The notes beneath the pieces are model-generated. The model made no database searches, had not been told where the DNA came from, and saw nothing but the letters and a program-made list of their open reading frames with translations. From positions 1 through 34,726 of IMG/VR virus record IMGVR_UViG_3300028835_002670: a DNA stretch of 34,726 bases; one strand, given 5' to 3'. Of the stretch, positions 22,445 to 30,290 are shown one piece after another (position 1 is the stretch's first letter; the number at the start of each line of letters is the position of its first letter). The translations under genes were made by a program, and so were the position numbers. The stretch comes from a virus.

Positions 22445-23059
22445 TTATTCACTCTTAGGCGTAGGGACTAATCCCTCTTCTTGAGCTGCTTTGATGTTTC
22501 TGTCCAGGTCTTTAGCATCCTGTGCAGCTTCCGTTTTCTCCGCTTCAACCTCTTCCACTCCTTTTTCGTCTAATTCAACTAGCTTTTTGCCAGCCCTTCG
22601 AACCTTCGCCAGCTTCTCAAAAAGCTTAACGTCAGTTTTATGAAGTTCTTCCAGCGTCTCTTTTTCAGCTGGAAATGCAAAACCATCTGAAAGAAGAGCT
22701 CCAACGGATTTTTCGGATTCCATATCGCTCAGCTTCCCTTCTAAGGTCTTCTGGCTTTCTGCAAGTTTCTTCTGCTCAGTAGAAAGCTCAACAAATTTGT
22801 CGAGCATAGCTTTAACTAGCTCATCAGGCTTCTTATCCTCTCCATCTCCTAACTTCAGTTCGTCTCTGAGCTTCTTAATCATCTCTTCGCTTAGAAGTTT
22901 CTCTTTATCTTTCTTATCAACCAGTTCCCCCTTGTCAATCCTGTCACTTAGAACCTTCAACTCTTCGCTATCCGTAAGCAAAGCTGCGACATCAACCTTC
23001 TCTTTCTCCTTCAGAAACTGAATTGCGTTTTCCTTAGTTAATTCTACTTTTTCTGGCAT
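22445..23059 (-). CDS. Nested in-frame scaffold protein (internal start)
   Basis: ATG 23059 is preceded by GGAGGT (23071-23066) with a six-base spacer, a stronger site than many true gene starts here. The product would be 204 residues, beginning MPEKVELTKEN, and consists only of the charged coiled-coil part without the protease. This mirrors Nu3 inside lambda C and the scaffold Z inside Mu I. The reading is supported by sequence; expression is inferred. Confidence 0.75.
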   Translation of the reverse strand: MPEKVELTKENAIQFLKEKEKVDVAALLTDSEELKVLSDRIDKGELVDKKDKEKLLSEEMIKKLRDELKLGDGEDKKPDELVKAMLDKFVELSTEQKKLAESQKTLEGKLSDMESEKSVGALLSDGFAFPAEKETLEELHKTDVKLFEKLAKVRRAGKKLVELDEKGVEEVEAEKTEAAQDAKDLDRNIKAAQEEGLVPTPKSE

Positions 23060-23776
23060 GTTCTTACCTCCGCCAAATTTATTTTCACTCATAATAAGAG
23101 GCGTATACTTCTCATCCGTATCCGACAACGATACCGCTTGATACCCGCCAAGCCCCTCAATATATGGATGGTTAACCAGAGCTACGTGTTTAACCACGGC
23201 TCCAAGTTCCTCATCTGTTTTCTTGTCTCTATACTCTAAATCCAACCAACAACTTACACCTGGAGCTTTATCCGAACTTTCAATATTCGAATTCATCTCC
23301 TTATCGTCCACACTCAGAACAGCATCAAGACCCACATCGGTCTTGATAAACTCTTTAATCAACCCAACCTTCTTCGTTGGGTCATCAGTATGCGTCAAAA
23401 CAACAGGTGCCTCTACAGGTACTCCCTTTTTAAAATTAGCTATAATCTCATCGGCAACTTCAGGTGTAATCTCAAACTCAACATCTCTATTCTCAGGATG
23501 TTTCCATATGCCAAAAGCCAGAATCGGCTTCCTCCACAATTTCCCATCCTGCTTTTCAAAATCTTTTTTTTCATTAAAGAAGGCAAGCTGAATCTTAGGC
23601 ATCCTAATACCCTCCTCCAACAAAGTTTTTTTCCCTCTCGCTTTCCGCAAGGATGTATAACACATTCCTTGTATCTGGTCATCAGGTCGGTCAGGGTCTT
23701 TGTGATGCATTGTTCTTATGCACCGACTAATGAAATCCTGACTTCCCTCGCCTTCATTCGGTTTCGGAACAGGCAT
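22445..23776 (-). CDS. Mu I-like prohead protease with C-terminal scaffold
   Basis: Residues 1-50 (MPVPKPNEGEGSQDF, then a CYTSLRKA ending) match a small domain often fused to phage protease proteins. Residues 75-225 resemble the Mu I/gp32 head maturation protease, with candidate catalytic residues in VLTHTDDP (His) and PGVSCWLDL (Ser) and a HVALVNHPYI segment. Residues 240-443 are highly charged, helical and coiled-coil-like, as in internal scaffolds. Two internal Met codons (residues 59 and 240) have near-perfect ribosome-binding sites, so shorter products of 385 and 204 residues are likely. A promoter with TTGACA lies just upstream. Confidence 0.85.
   Translation of the reverse strand: MPVPKPNEGEGSQDFISRCIRTMHHKDPDRPDDQIQGMCYTSLRKARGKKTLLEEGIRMPKIQLAFFNEKKDFEKQDGKLWRKPILAFGIWKHPENRDVEFEITPEVADEIIANFKKGVPVEAPVVLTHTDDPTKKVGLIKEFIKTDVGLDAVLSVDDKEMNSNIESSDKAPGVSCWLDLEYRDKKTDEELGAVVKHVALVNHPYIEGLGGYQAVSLSDTDEKYTPLIMSENKFGGGKNMPEKVELTKENAIQFLKEKEKVDVAALLTDSEELKVLSDRIDKGELVDKKDKEKLLSEEMIKKLRDELKLGDGEDKKPDELVKAMLDKFVELSTEQKKLAESQKTLEGKLSDMESEKSVGALLSDGFAFPAEKETLEELHKTDVKLFEKLAKVRRAGKKLVELDEKGVEEVEAEKTEAAQDAKDLDRNIKAAQEEGLVPTPKSE
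23600..23618 (-). promoter_or_regulatory. Internal ribosome-binding site and ATG (residue 59 of protease)
   Basis: GGAGGAGG at 23618-23611, an eight-base spacer, then ATG at 23602-23600 in the protease frame. Use of this start would yield a 385-residue protease without the N-terminal small domain. It may be a remnant of a formerly separate gene. Confidence 0.6.
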
Positions 23777-23794
23777 AAATAACCTCCATTTAAG

Positions 23795-23824
23795 ATAATA
23801 TACCTAATCTATCACGTTTGTCAA
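23795..23824 (-). promoter_or_regulatory. Sigma70-type promoter for protease and capsid genes
   Basis: TTGACA at 23824-23819 is followed by an 18-base spacer and TATTAT (23800-23795); alternatively a 16-base spacer gives TATATT. It sits in the 63-bp gap before the protease gene. Confidence 0.7.
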
Positions 23825-23839
23825 CCCCTACTTTCATTT

Positions 23840-24166
23840 TTATTCAATCTTCTCCAGTTGTCCCAAGTAAAAGTCTAAATCGCTTAGGTTAAATCTATTT
23901 GATTCCAGAGTCTCCATACCTAAAGCACGAGCGATACGTACTAACTTCCTCAGAGCAGTTCTCTTCACAGCAGCAGAAGCATTAACCTGATTAACCTCAG
24001 CTAAAGCACTTTGAACTTGGGCTCTGTCAATCTTACCCGCAGCATTCTTATACGGCAATGCTCTCAATGACCTGGGGACAGTCCGACCAGTTTCATCCTC
24101 CTTCCCACCAGACAAAATAATAACAAATGCCAAATCAGGTAAATCATCAGCAGAAGCATTCTGCAT
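23840..24166 (-). CDS. Small phage protease-associated domain protein
   Basis: The 108 residues follow a pattern I know from larger phage head proteins: FVIILSGGKEDETGRTVPRS, then LRALPYKNAAGKID, AQVQSALAEVNQ and KRTALRKLVRIARALGM. In many phages this domain is fused to a prohead protease or Mu-like head protein; here it is a separate gene. AAGGAGA lies six bases before ATG, inside the preceding gene, with a 20-base overlap. Function of the domain is unknown. Confidence 0.6.
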   Translation of the reverse strand: MQNASADDLPDLAFVIILSGGKEDETGRTVPRSLRALPYKNAAGKIDRAQVQSALAEVNQVNASAAVKRTALRKLVRIARALGMETLESNRFNLSDLDFYLGQLEKIE

Positions 24167-24485
24167 ATTCTATCTCCTTTATAAAACTTTCAATCTCACG
24201 AGATAAACCATTAAACACTACCCTTTCATTTTGAGAAAGCATCTGTTTCTGCGGATTAATAGGAGTAGCAGGTTGAAATTGACCCCCCCGACTGACACAA
24301 AGAGACTGAGCAATCTGGATACTAACATTCCCAGGGATTCTTATACTACGAAGGGCTAATTTTCCATTGGGTAACTTTCCGTAAACCAACCGTAAAATCC
24401 CATAGGGAGTTTTCTTCCTGCGGATTTCGGCTATCTCAGTAACTTTGTCATTGACCATACAGCTATGTTCCGTGCGAAATGGCAT
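24147..24485 (-). CDS. Small phage protein with an EHSC-type domain
   Basis: The start is ATG 24485, six bases after GGAGG; a TTG two codons earlier is unlikely. The 112-residue product begins MPFRTEHSCMVND and has a GGQFQPAT block, resembling an N-terminal domain of phage head proteins (PFxxEHSCRLxDP ... GGxFxPA). The C-terminal helix ends in a Cys pair (ECFC). Together with the next gene and the protease N-terminus it looks like a family of small domains separated into individual genes. No known activity. Confidence 0.55.
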   Translation of the reverse strand: MPFRTEHSCMVNDKVTEIAEIRRKKTPYGILRLVYGKLPNGKLALRSIRIPGNVSIQIAQSLCVSRGGQFQPATPINPQKQMLSQNERVVFNGLSREIESFIKEIEYAECFC

Positions 24486-24502
24486 ACCCAACCTCCAACA
24501 TT

Positions 24503-24531
24503 AAAATACTTCAAACTCACATCCTTGTCAA
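24503..24531 (-). promoter_or_regulatory. Sigma70-type promoter after portal gene
   Basis: TTGACA at 24531-24526, exactly 17 bases, then TATTTT at 24508-24503. It starts two bases after the portal stop codon and precedes a GGAGG site, so it would drive the small head genes. Confidence 0.7.
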
Positions 24532-24532
24532 C

Positions 24533-25972
24533 TTAAGCTCTTACAAACCCTGCGGGAGTCTGAAAGTAGCCTTTATCCACAGGAAACAATGAAAGTTCTT
24601 TGTCCGTCTCCTCAACCTTAGTTCCTGGAGCCTTCTTCCCCTTCTCTGGCTCCTCTACCTCTCCACCTTCCCCAACTCCAGCCTCCATCGCCTCCCTCTC
24701 CTTCTTCATCCGCTCCTCAACTTCTTTATAATCAATTTCTATACCCAACTCTTCAGCAACCGCTTCCTCCATCTTAAGAGCAAATTCAGGACTAACCTGC
24801 GGAAACCTTGCAGCCAATAAACTCTTAAATGTATCCATGATAGCTGAACGAATCGTATCTGAAAATGGAGAAAATATAAGTCTAGGATATTTCTTTGTTC
24901 CAAAATTCCAATCAATCAACTGAGGAATAACCTGAGTATTAAAAACCTCAGAAATATCTTCAAGAAGTGACATAAGAGACATTAAGAATAAGTTGCTCTG
25001 GTCTTTTGAAAGAGCAAAGCTACCCCCACTGCCTTCCTGTCCTAGATTCATAAATTGAGTAAGGAAAGCCATAGACATTTGAGAGTCATGATGCTGAATA
25101 AGCCCCAAGAACTCTGTTAATTTTCGCACACTCTCAAACTTTTCAACCGTACAATCTTTAGGCATTGTCATAGCAACACTTGTTCCTAAAGCCCGTAAAG
25201 ATTCTCTAAACGTCTCCAGTGAAGAATCCTTAAGATTTGTAGGATGTGTCCCTATCCTAATAGGAACAGCATTTAATTGATAAGCTAAATGAGCAATCGA
25301 ATACAGTTTATGCTTCTTATCATAGTGATAGAAGACGGGATAAAAATCTCCTTCCCCCATATAAGGATTTTCTTCTGCATTATAGACGAAATATGCAATC
25401 TTATCTTTCTTCCACTTTACATCGACAATTTTATCCTGGAAATTGGTCTCTTGATGAGCTCCATTGATACCACCATGAGCATCATATGTAAGTTTAGTAC
25501 ACAAAGTACTACGGTAAGCTAGTTTATCCAGCCAATATTTCCCATCTTCATATCTCCAAACCTTTTCAAAGATTTTATATCCATCTCGAACTGCAAGAGC
25601 CATGCGAGCGATTGCCACACGCAAAGAAGTTTGCATTCCTCCCTGCGCAGGAGTCGCAAGCAAGTTCTGTTCAATAAATTTAGCTTCCTTCTCTCCTCCC
25701 TCTGGCACTTTTATCTTAGGACGAGACATCCTCACAGGATACTTTATTGCATTCAGAATCCCCTTAGCTTGCCCATCATTTTTACACATAAAGATTAACT
25801 GCTCAAGTGAAACATCCCGAAAATCCAAAACCTCTTTCTGGATAGTAGTTACCATCTCTGTAATAGTTCCTATAACTCCAGCCTCTGCTCTCTTCCGTCT
25901 ACCAGGAGTCTCACCAAATCTTATTTCTTCACTTATAGGATTACCACCAACATCAACCAATTTTACTGCCAT
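24533..25972 (-). CDS. Portal protein (Mu gp29-like, DUF935-type)
   Basis: This 479-residue protein has the portal sequence pattern: LEQLIFMCKNDGQAKGILNAIKYP early, the clip/stem-forming central part with RDGYKIFEKVWR and PVFYHYDKKHKLYS, a long helix with LMSLMSLLEDISEVFNTQVIPQLIDWNFG, and an acidic disordered tail. It lies directly after the large terminase and before the head-protease genes. The TAAGGAGGT-like site before ATG is strong. It forms the twelve-fold ring through which DNA is packaged. Confidence 0.88.
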   Translation of the reverse strand: MAVKLVDVGGNPISEEIRFGETPGRRKRAEAGVIGTITEMVTTIQKEVLDFRDVSLEQLIFMCKNDGQAKGILNAIKYPVRMSRPKIKVPEGGEKEAKFIEQNLLATPAQGGMQTSLRVAIARMALAVRDGYKIFEKVWRYEDGKYWLDKLAYRSTLCTKLTYDAHGGINGAHQETNFQDKIVDVKWKKDKIAYFVYNAEENPYMGEGDFYPVFYHYDKKHKLYSIAHLAYQLNAVPIRIGTHPTNLKDSSLETFRESLRALGTSVAMTMPKDCTVEKFESVRKLTEFLGLIQHHDSQMSMAFLTQFMNLGQEGSGGSFALSKDQSNLFLMSLMSLLEDISEVFNTQVIPQLIDWNFGTKKYPRLIFSPFSDTIRSAIMDTFKSLLAARFPQVSPEFALKMEEAVAEELGIEIDYKEVEERMKKEREAMEAGVGEGGEVEEPEKGKKAPGTKVEETDKELSLFPVDKGYFQTPAGFVRA

Positions 25973-25982
25973 CTCAACCTCC

Positions 25983-27698
25983 TTAAAACTTTAATTCCTC
26001 CGCCTTAAAAACTTCAAACCCTTTCGGGCTTTGTCCCTTTTCAGTAGATTTCTCAGACCAAAATTCTATATTTCCCCAACCCTCTTCTTTCACACAATTA
26101 TTCACAGCCCCAGCAACCGCATCTGACCCGTCCTTACCTCGCCCAGTACGATGTTCAATTCTCTTACCCTTCCAATCTATCAGAAAAGGCATCTCTTCTT
26201 CAACCAATATTTTATTATAATACGAAACAAAGCGTCCTTCATATAGAGCATCCTGCCATGTCTCATAAGCTTCTCGTGTTCTGTCAACAGACTGAATATC
26301 CACTTCAAGCCCCTTCGCCGCCATTGCCTGCATCATTTGAAGAGACTGATAACCGTCAAAAGTCAACAGAGCCACATAGAAACCTCGCTGTTCTACAAAT
26401 TCTACTAACATACTCTGTACCTTAGCAAAATCAACTTCTCCACCAGGAGGAGCTTCAAAATATGCCAGAACATCCATCTTCAATAACGGCATATCCACAG
26501 TCACTATTTGTTTCTCTCCTTCTTTATCCTCCGCTTCTATTTTTTCTTGTTTCACATTGTATGCATGAACAAAAGAAAAAGCAGCCCTACATCGATTTTT
26601 AGCTAAATCTACATGTCCAAACCTAAGAAAATTATCTGTCCCTTTACACCGAAAGTCATATTTATAATGCCCCGTTTCCATATCTATAGGATTGGGAAGG
26701 TCTCGTCTAAATGCTCGTTTTATTGCAACATGATTTTTAAAGAAAGCATCCTCAGCAACCTTAGGTTCACACAAAATTCGACAAGCATACCTTATCGGGT
26801 TCCTCTTCTTCTCATGGGCAAAATCTAAAGCTTTTTTAGTTGGATTTATATCAAAAGTCGACCCAAAGCTTGTATAAATCTTAGAATCATTTTTACCTTC
26901 ATCATACCGAGTCGTAATAAAATCCCCCTTAAAACGTGGAAACGAAAGAGACACAACCTTACCCACCTTTGGAAACCGCATTATAGATGTCATCGCAAGG
27001 TCATGCAAAGAATTAGCTGACATCGGAATGTTCTTCCGCAACCGAGTTCTTTTCAAATCTGCCACTTCTTCATCCGTCTTGAATGCTGCTATCTCATCCA
27101 AGACAACTATAATCAAATTCAATCCCTCCTGGGCTTCTGCCTCGGAATGCCCACTAATAAGAGTGATAGCTTTTTCAAATCTAATCTCCGAAGCCAGAAC
27201 CTCTGCTCTATCCTTGAAGAAAGGAGAACTCTTCACATACCTACGCAGAGGAGCAAAAAACACATTAGATGCCTGGTCTTTCGTACTAGCAGTATTCAAC
27301 ATATGAATTGACTCAGACCCACAAGACATATCAGGAGAATAAAAATACGCTTGAGGATTCTTTAAAGCCAATAACAGATAAGCAATCCTCATCAACATAA
27401 CACGTGCCACAAAATCTTTACCACTTCCCTTACCCCATAGAAGCACCAGTTCATTCACATACCTCAACCGCTTCCAACCTAGGCTCTTCAATGTTGGAGT
27501 AAAATAAATCTGCGTCGCATACTCCACAGCTTCATACTGTCTGGGAGAAAGCTCAGGAAGCCCAAGAAACCGCTTCCCCCGAATAAATTCATTCAAAGGA
27601 ACAGGGTCAAACTCAAAAATAGAGGAATTCCCACGACTGTATTTCTCTTCAGTCTCCAGTTTCTCGATTGCCTTCTGAAAGACATTTCCACCATACAT
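25983..27698 (-). CDS. terL: Terminase large subunit
   Basis: The ATPase part has Walker A GKGSGKD (89-95) and Walker B VVLDE with D202-E203. The RNase H-like nuclease part has D365 (FGHVDLAKN), D449 (TFDGYQS) and D524/D527 (KDGSDAVAGA), the expected acidic triad. Length 571 fits the family. It overlaps the stop of the 341-residue gene by one base (TAATG) and has a GAGGT site. It drives DNA into the prohead at the portal and cuts the concatemer. Confidence 0.95.
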   Translation of the reverse strand: MYGGNVFQKAIEKLETEEKYSRGNSSIFEFDPVPLNEFIRGKRFLGLPELSPRQYEAVEYATQIYFTPTLKSLGWKRLRYVNELVLLWGKGSGKDFVARVMLMRIAYLLLALKNPQAYFYSPDMSCGSESIHMLNTASTKDQASNVFFAPLRRYVKSSPFFKDRAEVLASEIRFEKAITLISGHSEAEAQEGLNLIIVVLDEIAAFKTDEEVADLKRTRLRKNIPMSANSLHDLAMTSIMRFPKVGKVVSLSFPRFKGDFITTRYDEGKNDSKIYTSFGSTFDINPTKKALDFAHEKKRNPIRYACRILCEPKVAEDAFFKNHVAIKRAFRRDLPNPIDMETGHYKYDFRCKGTDNFLRFGHVDLAKNRCRAAFSFVHAYNVKQEKIEAEDKEGEKQIVTVDMPLLKMDVLAYFEAPPGGEVDFAKVQSMLVEFVEQRGFYVALLTFDGYQSLQMMQAMAAKGLEVDIQSVDRTREAYETWQDALYEGRFVSYYNKILVEEEMPFLIDWKGKRIEHRTGRGKDGSDAVAGAVNNCVKEEGWGNIEFWSEKSTEKGQSPKGFEVFKAEELKF

Positions 27699-28723
27699 TA
27701 CTTCTTACCTCGAATATCCATATAACCTTGGTACAGAGCCCGACCAAAAGAATACCGAATATTACGAAGACTCCGACCAGGGTCAGCACAAACATGCTCC
27801 ACTCCCCACCCAGACTTTACTGCTTGTCCCGCAAACCGCCTCAAAGCATAGTAATCAGCCCTATCAGACACACAGCTCGCTATCTTAACCCCCCGCTCAT
27901 TTTGAGGAATCGCTTCTTTTAGTTCAAACCCTTTTTTAAAATAACTAAAACCTTCTCCTCCTATCTTATCGAACATGTTTTCGGAAACCACCAAAGGAAT
28001 ATCCCTACCAAACCGTCCTGTTACACTATCCACAAAGGAACTCATCTCTCTGTCACGAAGCCCCGAACTTAAATCCCACACGATTCGAAATTTCTTACTC
28101 TTTTCCATATACCATAATAAAGCATTTTTATACTTCGGGAGAGCCTTCAAAAGATAGGGAACCTCCTCACTAAAAGGAGTAATAAAGACAACCAATCCCC
28201 TCTCTGTCAGAATAGAAAAAACTAATTCACACAGCCTTAAATGACTCTCCGCATTCTTAAATTCAAAATCCAACTGGTTAAGATACTCCAAATGTTGAGC
28301 AGTGAACAAAATAAACCTAGTCCCATTATTCAGATTCTCAGCAAGACGATTAGCAAAAAACCGAATATCTGAAACATGATAACCAAACAAATTAGGAACA
28401 CTGAATAAAAGAGGAACTTCCGTTTTTACAACATCAAACTCAAGAGTCTTCTCAGTAAGACACTCTTCTCCTTTTAAAAGTTCAAATTTCACACTACCTG
28501 AATTCTGGATGTTAAGAAAAAATCGATTCCAAGAATGCTGATTCACCAGGATGTCTTCCTCATTGCTAGAAGTAATTCTAAAATCCACCCGCTCTCTGAA
28601 CATGCCTTTAAGAATGAACTCCAGATAAATACCCGTATAGGGCAACCACTGCCCCCGTTTTTCTAAAAACTCGGTATCAAACTTACTCTCATCCCCTAAG
28701 TATACATCTACCCGAATTTTCAT
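27698..28723 (-). CDS. Unrecognised 341-aa protein before terminase
   Basis: The first 110 residues look like a beta sandwich (FRITSSNEEDILVN, FLNIQNSGSVKFELL). The rest alternates strands and helices, with TRFILFTAQHLEYLNQ, GLVVFITPFSEEV, FRIVWDLSSGLRDREMSSF and DIPLVVSENMFD, resembling a TIM barrel such as an inactive glycoside hydrolase; this is weak inference. No catalytic pair can be assigned. It is tightly coupled to the terminase by TAATG, an unusual position for a non-packaging gene. Confidence 0.6.
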   Translation of the reverse strand: MKIRVDVYLGDESKFDTEFLEKRGQWLPYTGIYLEFILKGMFRERVDFRITSSNEEDILVNQHSWNRFFLNIQNSGSVKFELLKGEECLTEKTLEFDVVKTEVPLLFSVPNLFGYHVSDIRFFANRLAENLNNGTRFILFTAQHLEYLNQLDFEFKNAESHLRLCELVFSILTERGLVVFITPFSEEVPYLLKALPKYKNALLWYMEKSKKFRIVWDLSSGLRDREMSSFVDSVTGRFGRDIPLVVSENMFDKIGGEGFSYFKKGFELKEAIPQNERGVKIASCVSDRADYYALRRFAGQAVKSGWGVEHVCADPGRSLRNIRYSFGRALYQGYMDIRGKK

Positions 28724-28740
28724 TTCTCTTCTCTCCCATC

Positions 28741-29145
28741 TTATTTATCTCCCTCTTCTTCCACAATATTTTTTAGACAACGAAAAACATCCCTTCGTAA
28801 ACTCTCATCTACAATCACCCTGGTTATCTCCTCCACACATTTCTTATAAAATGCCTGCCTCTTTGCTTGCTCCCGCTTAGCTGAATGCATCTCTGCAAAT
28901 ATCATTGTCAGCCAGCGTTGTAATTTATCCTGAGCAGCTTTAAATTTCTTCTCACTAAAGCTCTTCGTATCCATGCCCATGCCCAAGGTAGTAACATAAG
29001 CATCAGCTACTCTGTCTATCAACATCTGATGGAAAATCGTAATTTCTCTTGAATCCCCTTCAAAGAGTTTCTCTCCTTCTGCTATCAGCTTCCTGTATAT
29101 CCCAACTTCCTCTCCCTGATACTTAGACAAATCTCTTTCAAACAT
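28741..29145 (-). CDS. Candidate small terminase subunit (helical protein)
   Basis: This 134-residue, almost entirely helical protein has many charged residues and a helix IFHQMLIDRVADAYVTTLG followed by a long basic helix (KLQRWLTMIFAEMHSAKRE). Its place at the start of the packaging block, behind its own promoter and just ahead of the terminase pair, suggests a small terminase or its accessory. I do not see a clear helix-turn-helix. AGGAGA site seven bases before ATG. Confidence 0.45.
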   Translation of the reverse strand: MFERDLSKYQGEEVGIYRKLIAEGEKLFEGDSREITIFHQMLIDRVADAYVTTLGMGMDTKSFSEKKFKAAQDKLQRWLTMIFAEMHSAKREQAKRQAFYKKCVEEITRVIVDESLRRDVFRCLKNIVEEEGDK

Positions 29146-29163
29146 AAAAACTCTCCTAGATAT

Positions 29164-29192
29164 AAAATACTCTAATCTTACTCAGATGTCAA
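29164..29192 (-). promoter_or_regulatory. Sigma70-type promoter for packaging genes
   Basis: TTGACA at 29192-29187, 17 bases, TATTTT at 29169-29164. The -35 lies inside the last codons of the dnaX-like gene. The layout (TTGACA, 17, TATTTT) is the same as at 24531. Confidence 0.7.
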
Positions 29193-30290
29193 GAGTCGGG
29201 CAACCTCCTCACCCTTCAAAAGTTGGGGTTTGGTAGAGGATTTTGATAACCCCCCAACTGTGCTGGCAATCTCACAAAATAAAAGCTTTGCGGCTGGCTT
29301 CCCCTGGTACACGATTCGATTAGAGATAAAACCATAAGTACATTTCAACATCGCTCCATATAAAAGGCTGTCTCTAGTCCCTGCCTTTAAAGCTTGCCGA
29401 AGCATACTACCCAGATAGTCAACAAACCGTCTTATAAAAACCTTAAAATCAGGCTGAAATATCTGGAACTCATCAAATAACTCTACTGCCTTAACAAAGT
29501 TTCCCACTTTTAATTCTTTTATAATCTCTTTAACAACTGTCACATCTCCATACACTTCCCTCACAAACTCCCTCGTAACTTCACCTTTCCCAAGAACAGA
29601 TAGATGCTCAAGCATCACAAGCACTTCCCGCAGATTATATTCTGACAAAAAGTATAACTCTCTACACAGCTCCATTGAACAATTTGTAGATTCTTTGTGC
29701 AATAGCATTGTAAGAAACTTCTCTATTTCAGTCCACCGAATTGGTTTAAATCGAAACTCCAGGAGACGACTCACAACCGCTTCGCTCTTTTTAACAATCT
29801 CCGAAACATCTGTAGTAATCAAAATAAAGAAAACATTCTCAGGAGGTTCCTCTAAAAGCTTCAACAAAGCATTAAGAGCTTCTCTGGACATCATATGACA
29901 CTCATCCAGAATAACAATCTGGTACTCTGCAAAGGAATAAGAAACAAGGCGGTCTCCGAGTTCCCTTATGTTATCAACCAGACCACAAAATGCTGCATCA
30001 AGCTCCATAACCCCACCGAGCCCTTGAGTTATCTGATAGCAGCTTTCACACGTCCCACAAGGTTCTACCCCCGTTCGCTTATCACAATTTAAGGATGCAG
30101 CAATAACTCTCGCCACAGTAGTCTTCCCTACTCCACTGCTACCACCGAAAAGAGCTCCCGCAGGAAGCGGTCTTTGATTCTTATAGTATTCACCCAGAAC
30201 AATCTCAAAAAAATCAACAATGTGCTTCTGCCCCAGAACATCTTTAAACTGTTTCGGTCTGTATTTAAGATTCCATCTCGTCGCTGCCAC
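29178..30290 (-). CDS. dnaX: DNA polymerase III clamp-loader subunit (DnaX-like)
   Basis: Walker A GGSSGVGKT (49-57), Walker B VILDECHM (DE at 129-130) and a four-Cys zinc site (C69, C78, C81, C84) identify a gamma/tau clamp-loader ATPase. SRLLEFRF (174-181) supplies the arginine finger. At 370 residues it corresponds to the gamma form without the tau tail. The start is GTG 30290, preceded by GGGAGGT, and overlaps the radical SAM gene by 26 bases. It loads the sliding clamp for phage replication and implies that a clamp is encoded here or borrowed from the host. Confidence 0.93.
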   Translation of the reverse strand: MAATRWNLKYRPKQFKDVLGQKHIVDFFEIVLGEYYKNQRPLPAGALFGGSSGVGKTTVARVIAASLNCDKRTGVEPCGTCESCYQITQGLGGVMELDAAFCGLVDNIRELGDRLVSYSFAEYQIVILDECHMMSREALNALLKLLEEPPENVFFILITTDVSEIVKKSEAVVSRLLEFRFKPIRWTEIEKFLTMLLHKESTNCSMELCRELYFLSEYNLREVLVMLEHLSVLGKGEVTREFVREVYGDVTVVKEIIKELKVGNFVKAVELFDEFQIFQPDFKVFIRRFVDYLGSMLRQALKAGTRDSLLYGAMLKCTYGFISNRIVYQGKPAAKLLFCEIASTVGGLSKSSTKPQLLKGEEVARLLTSE

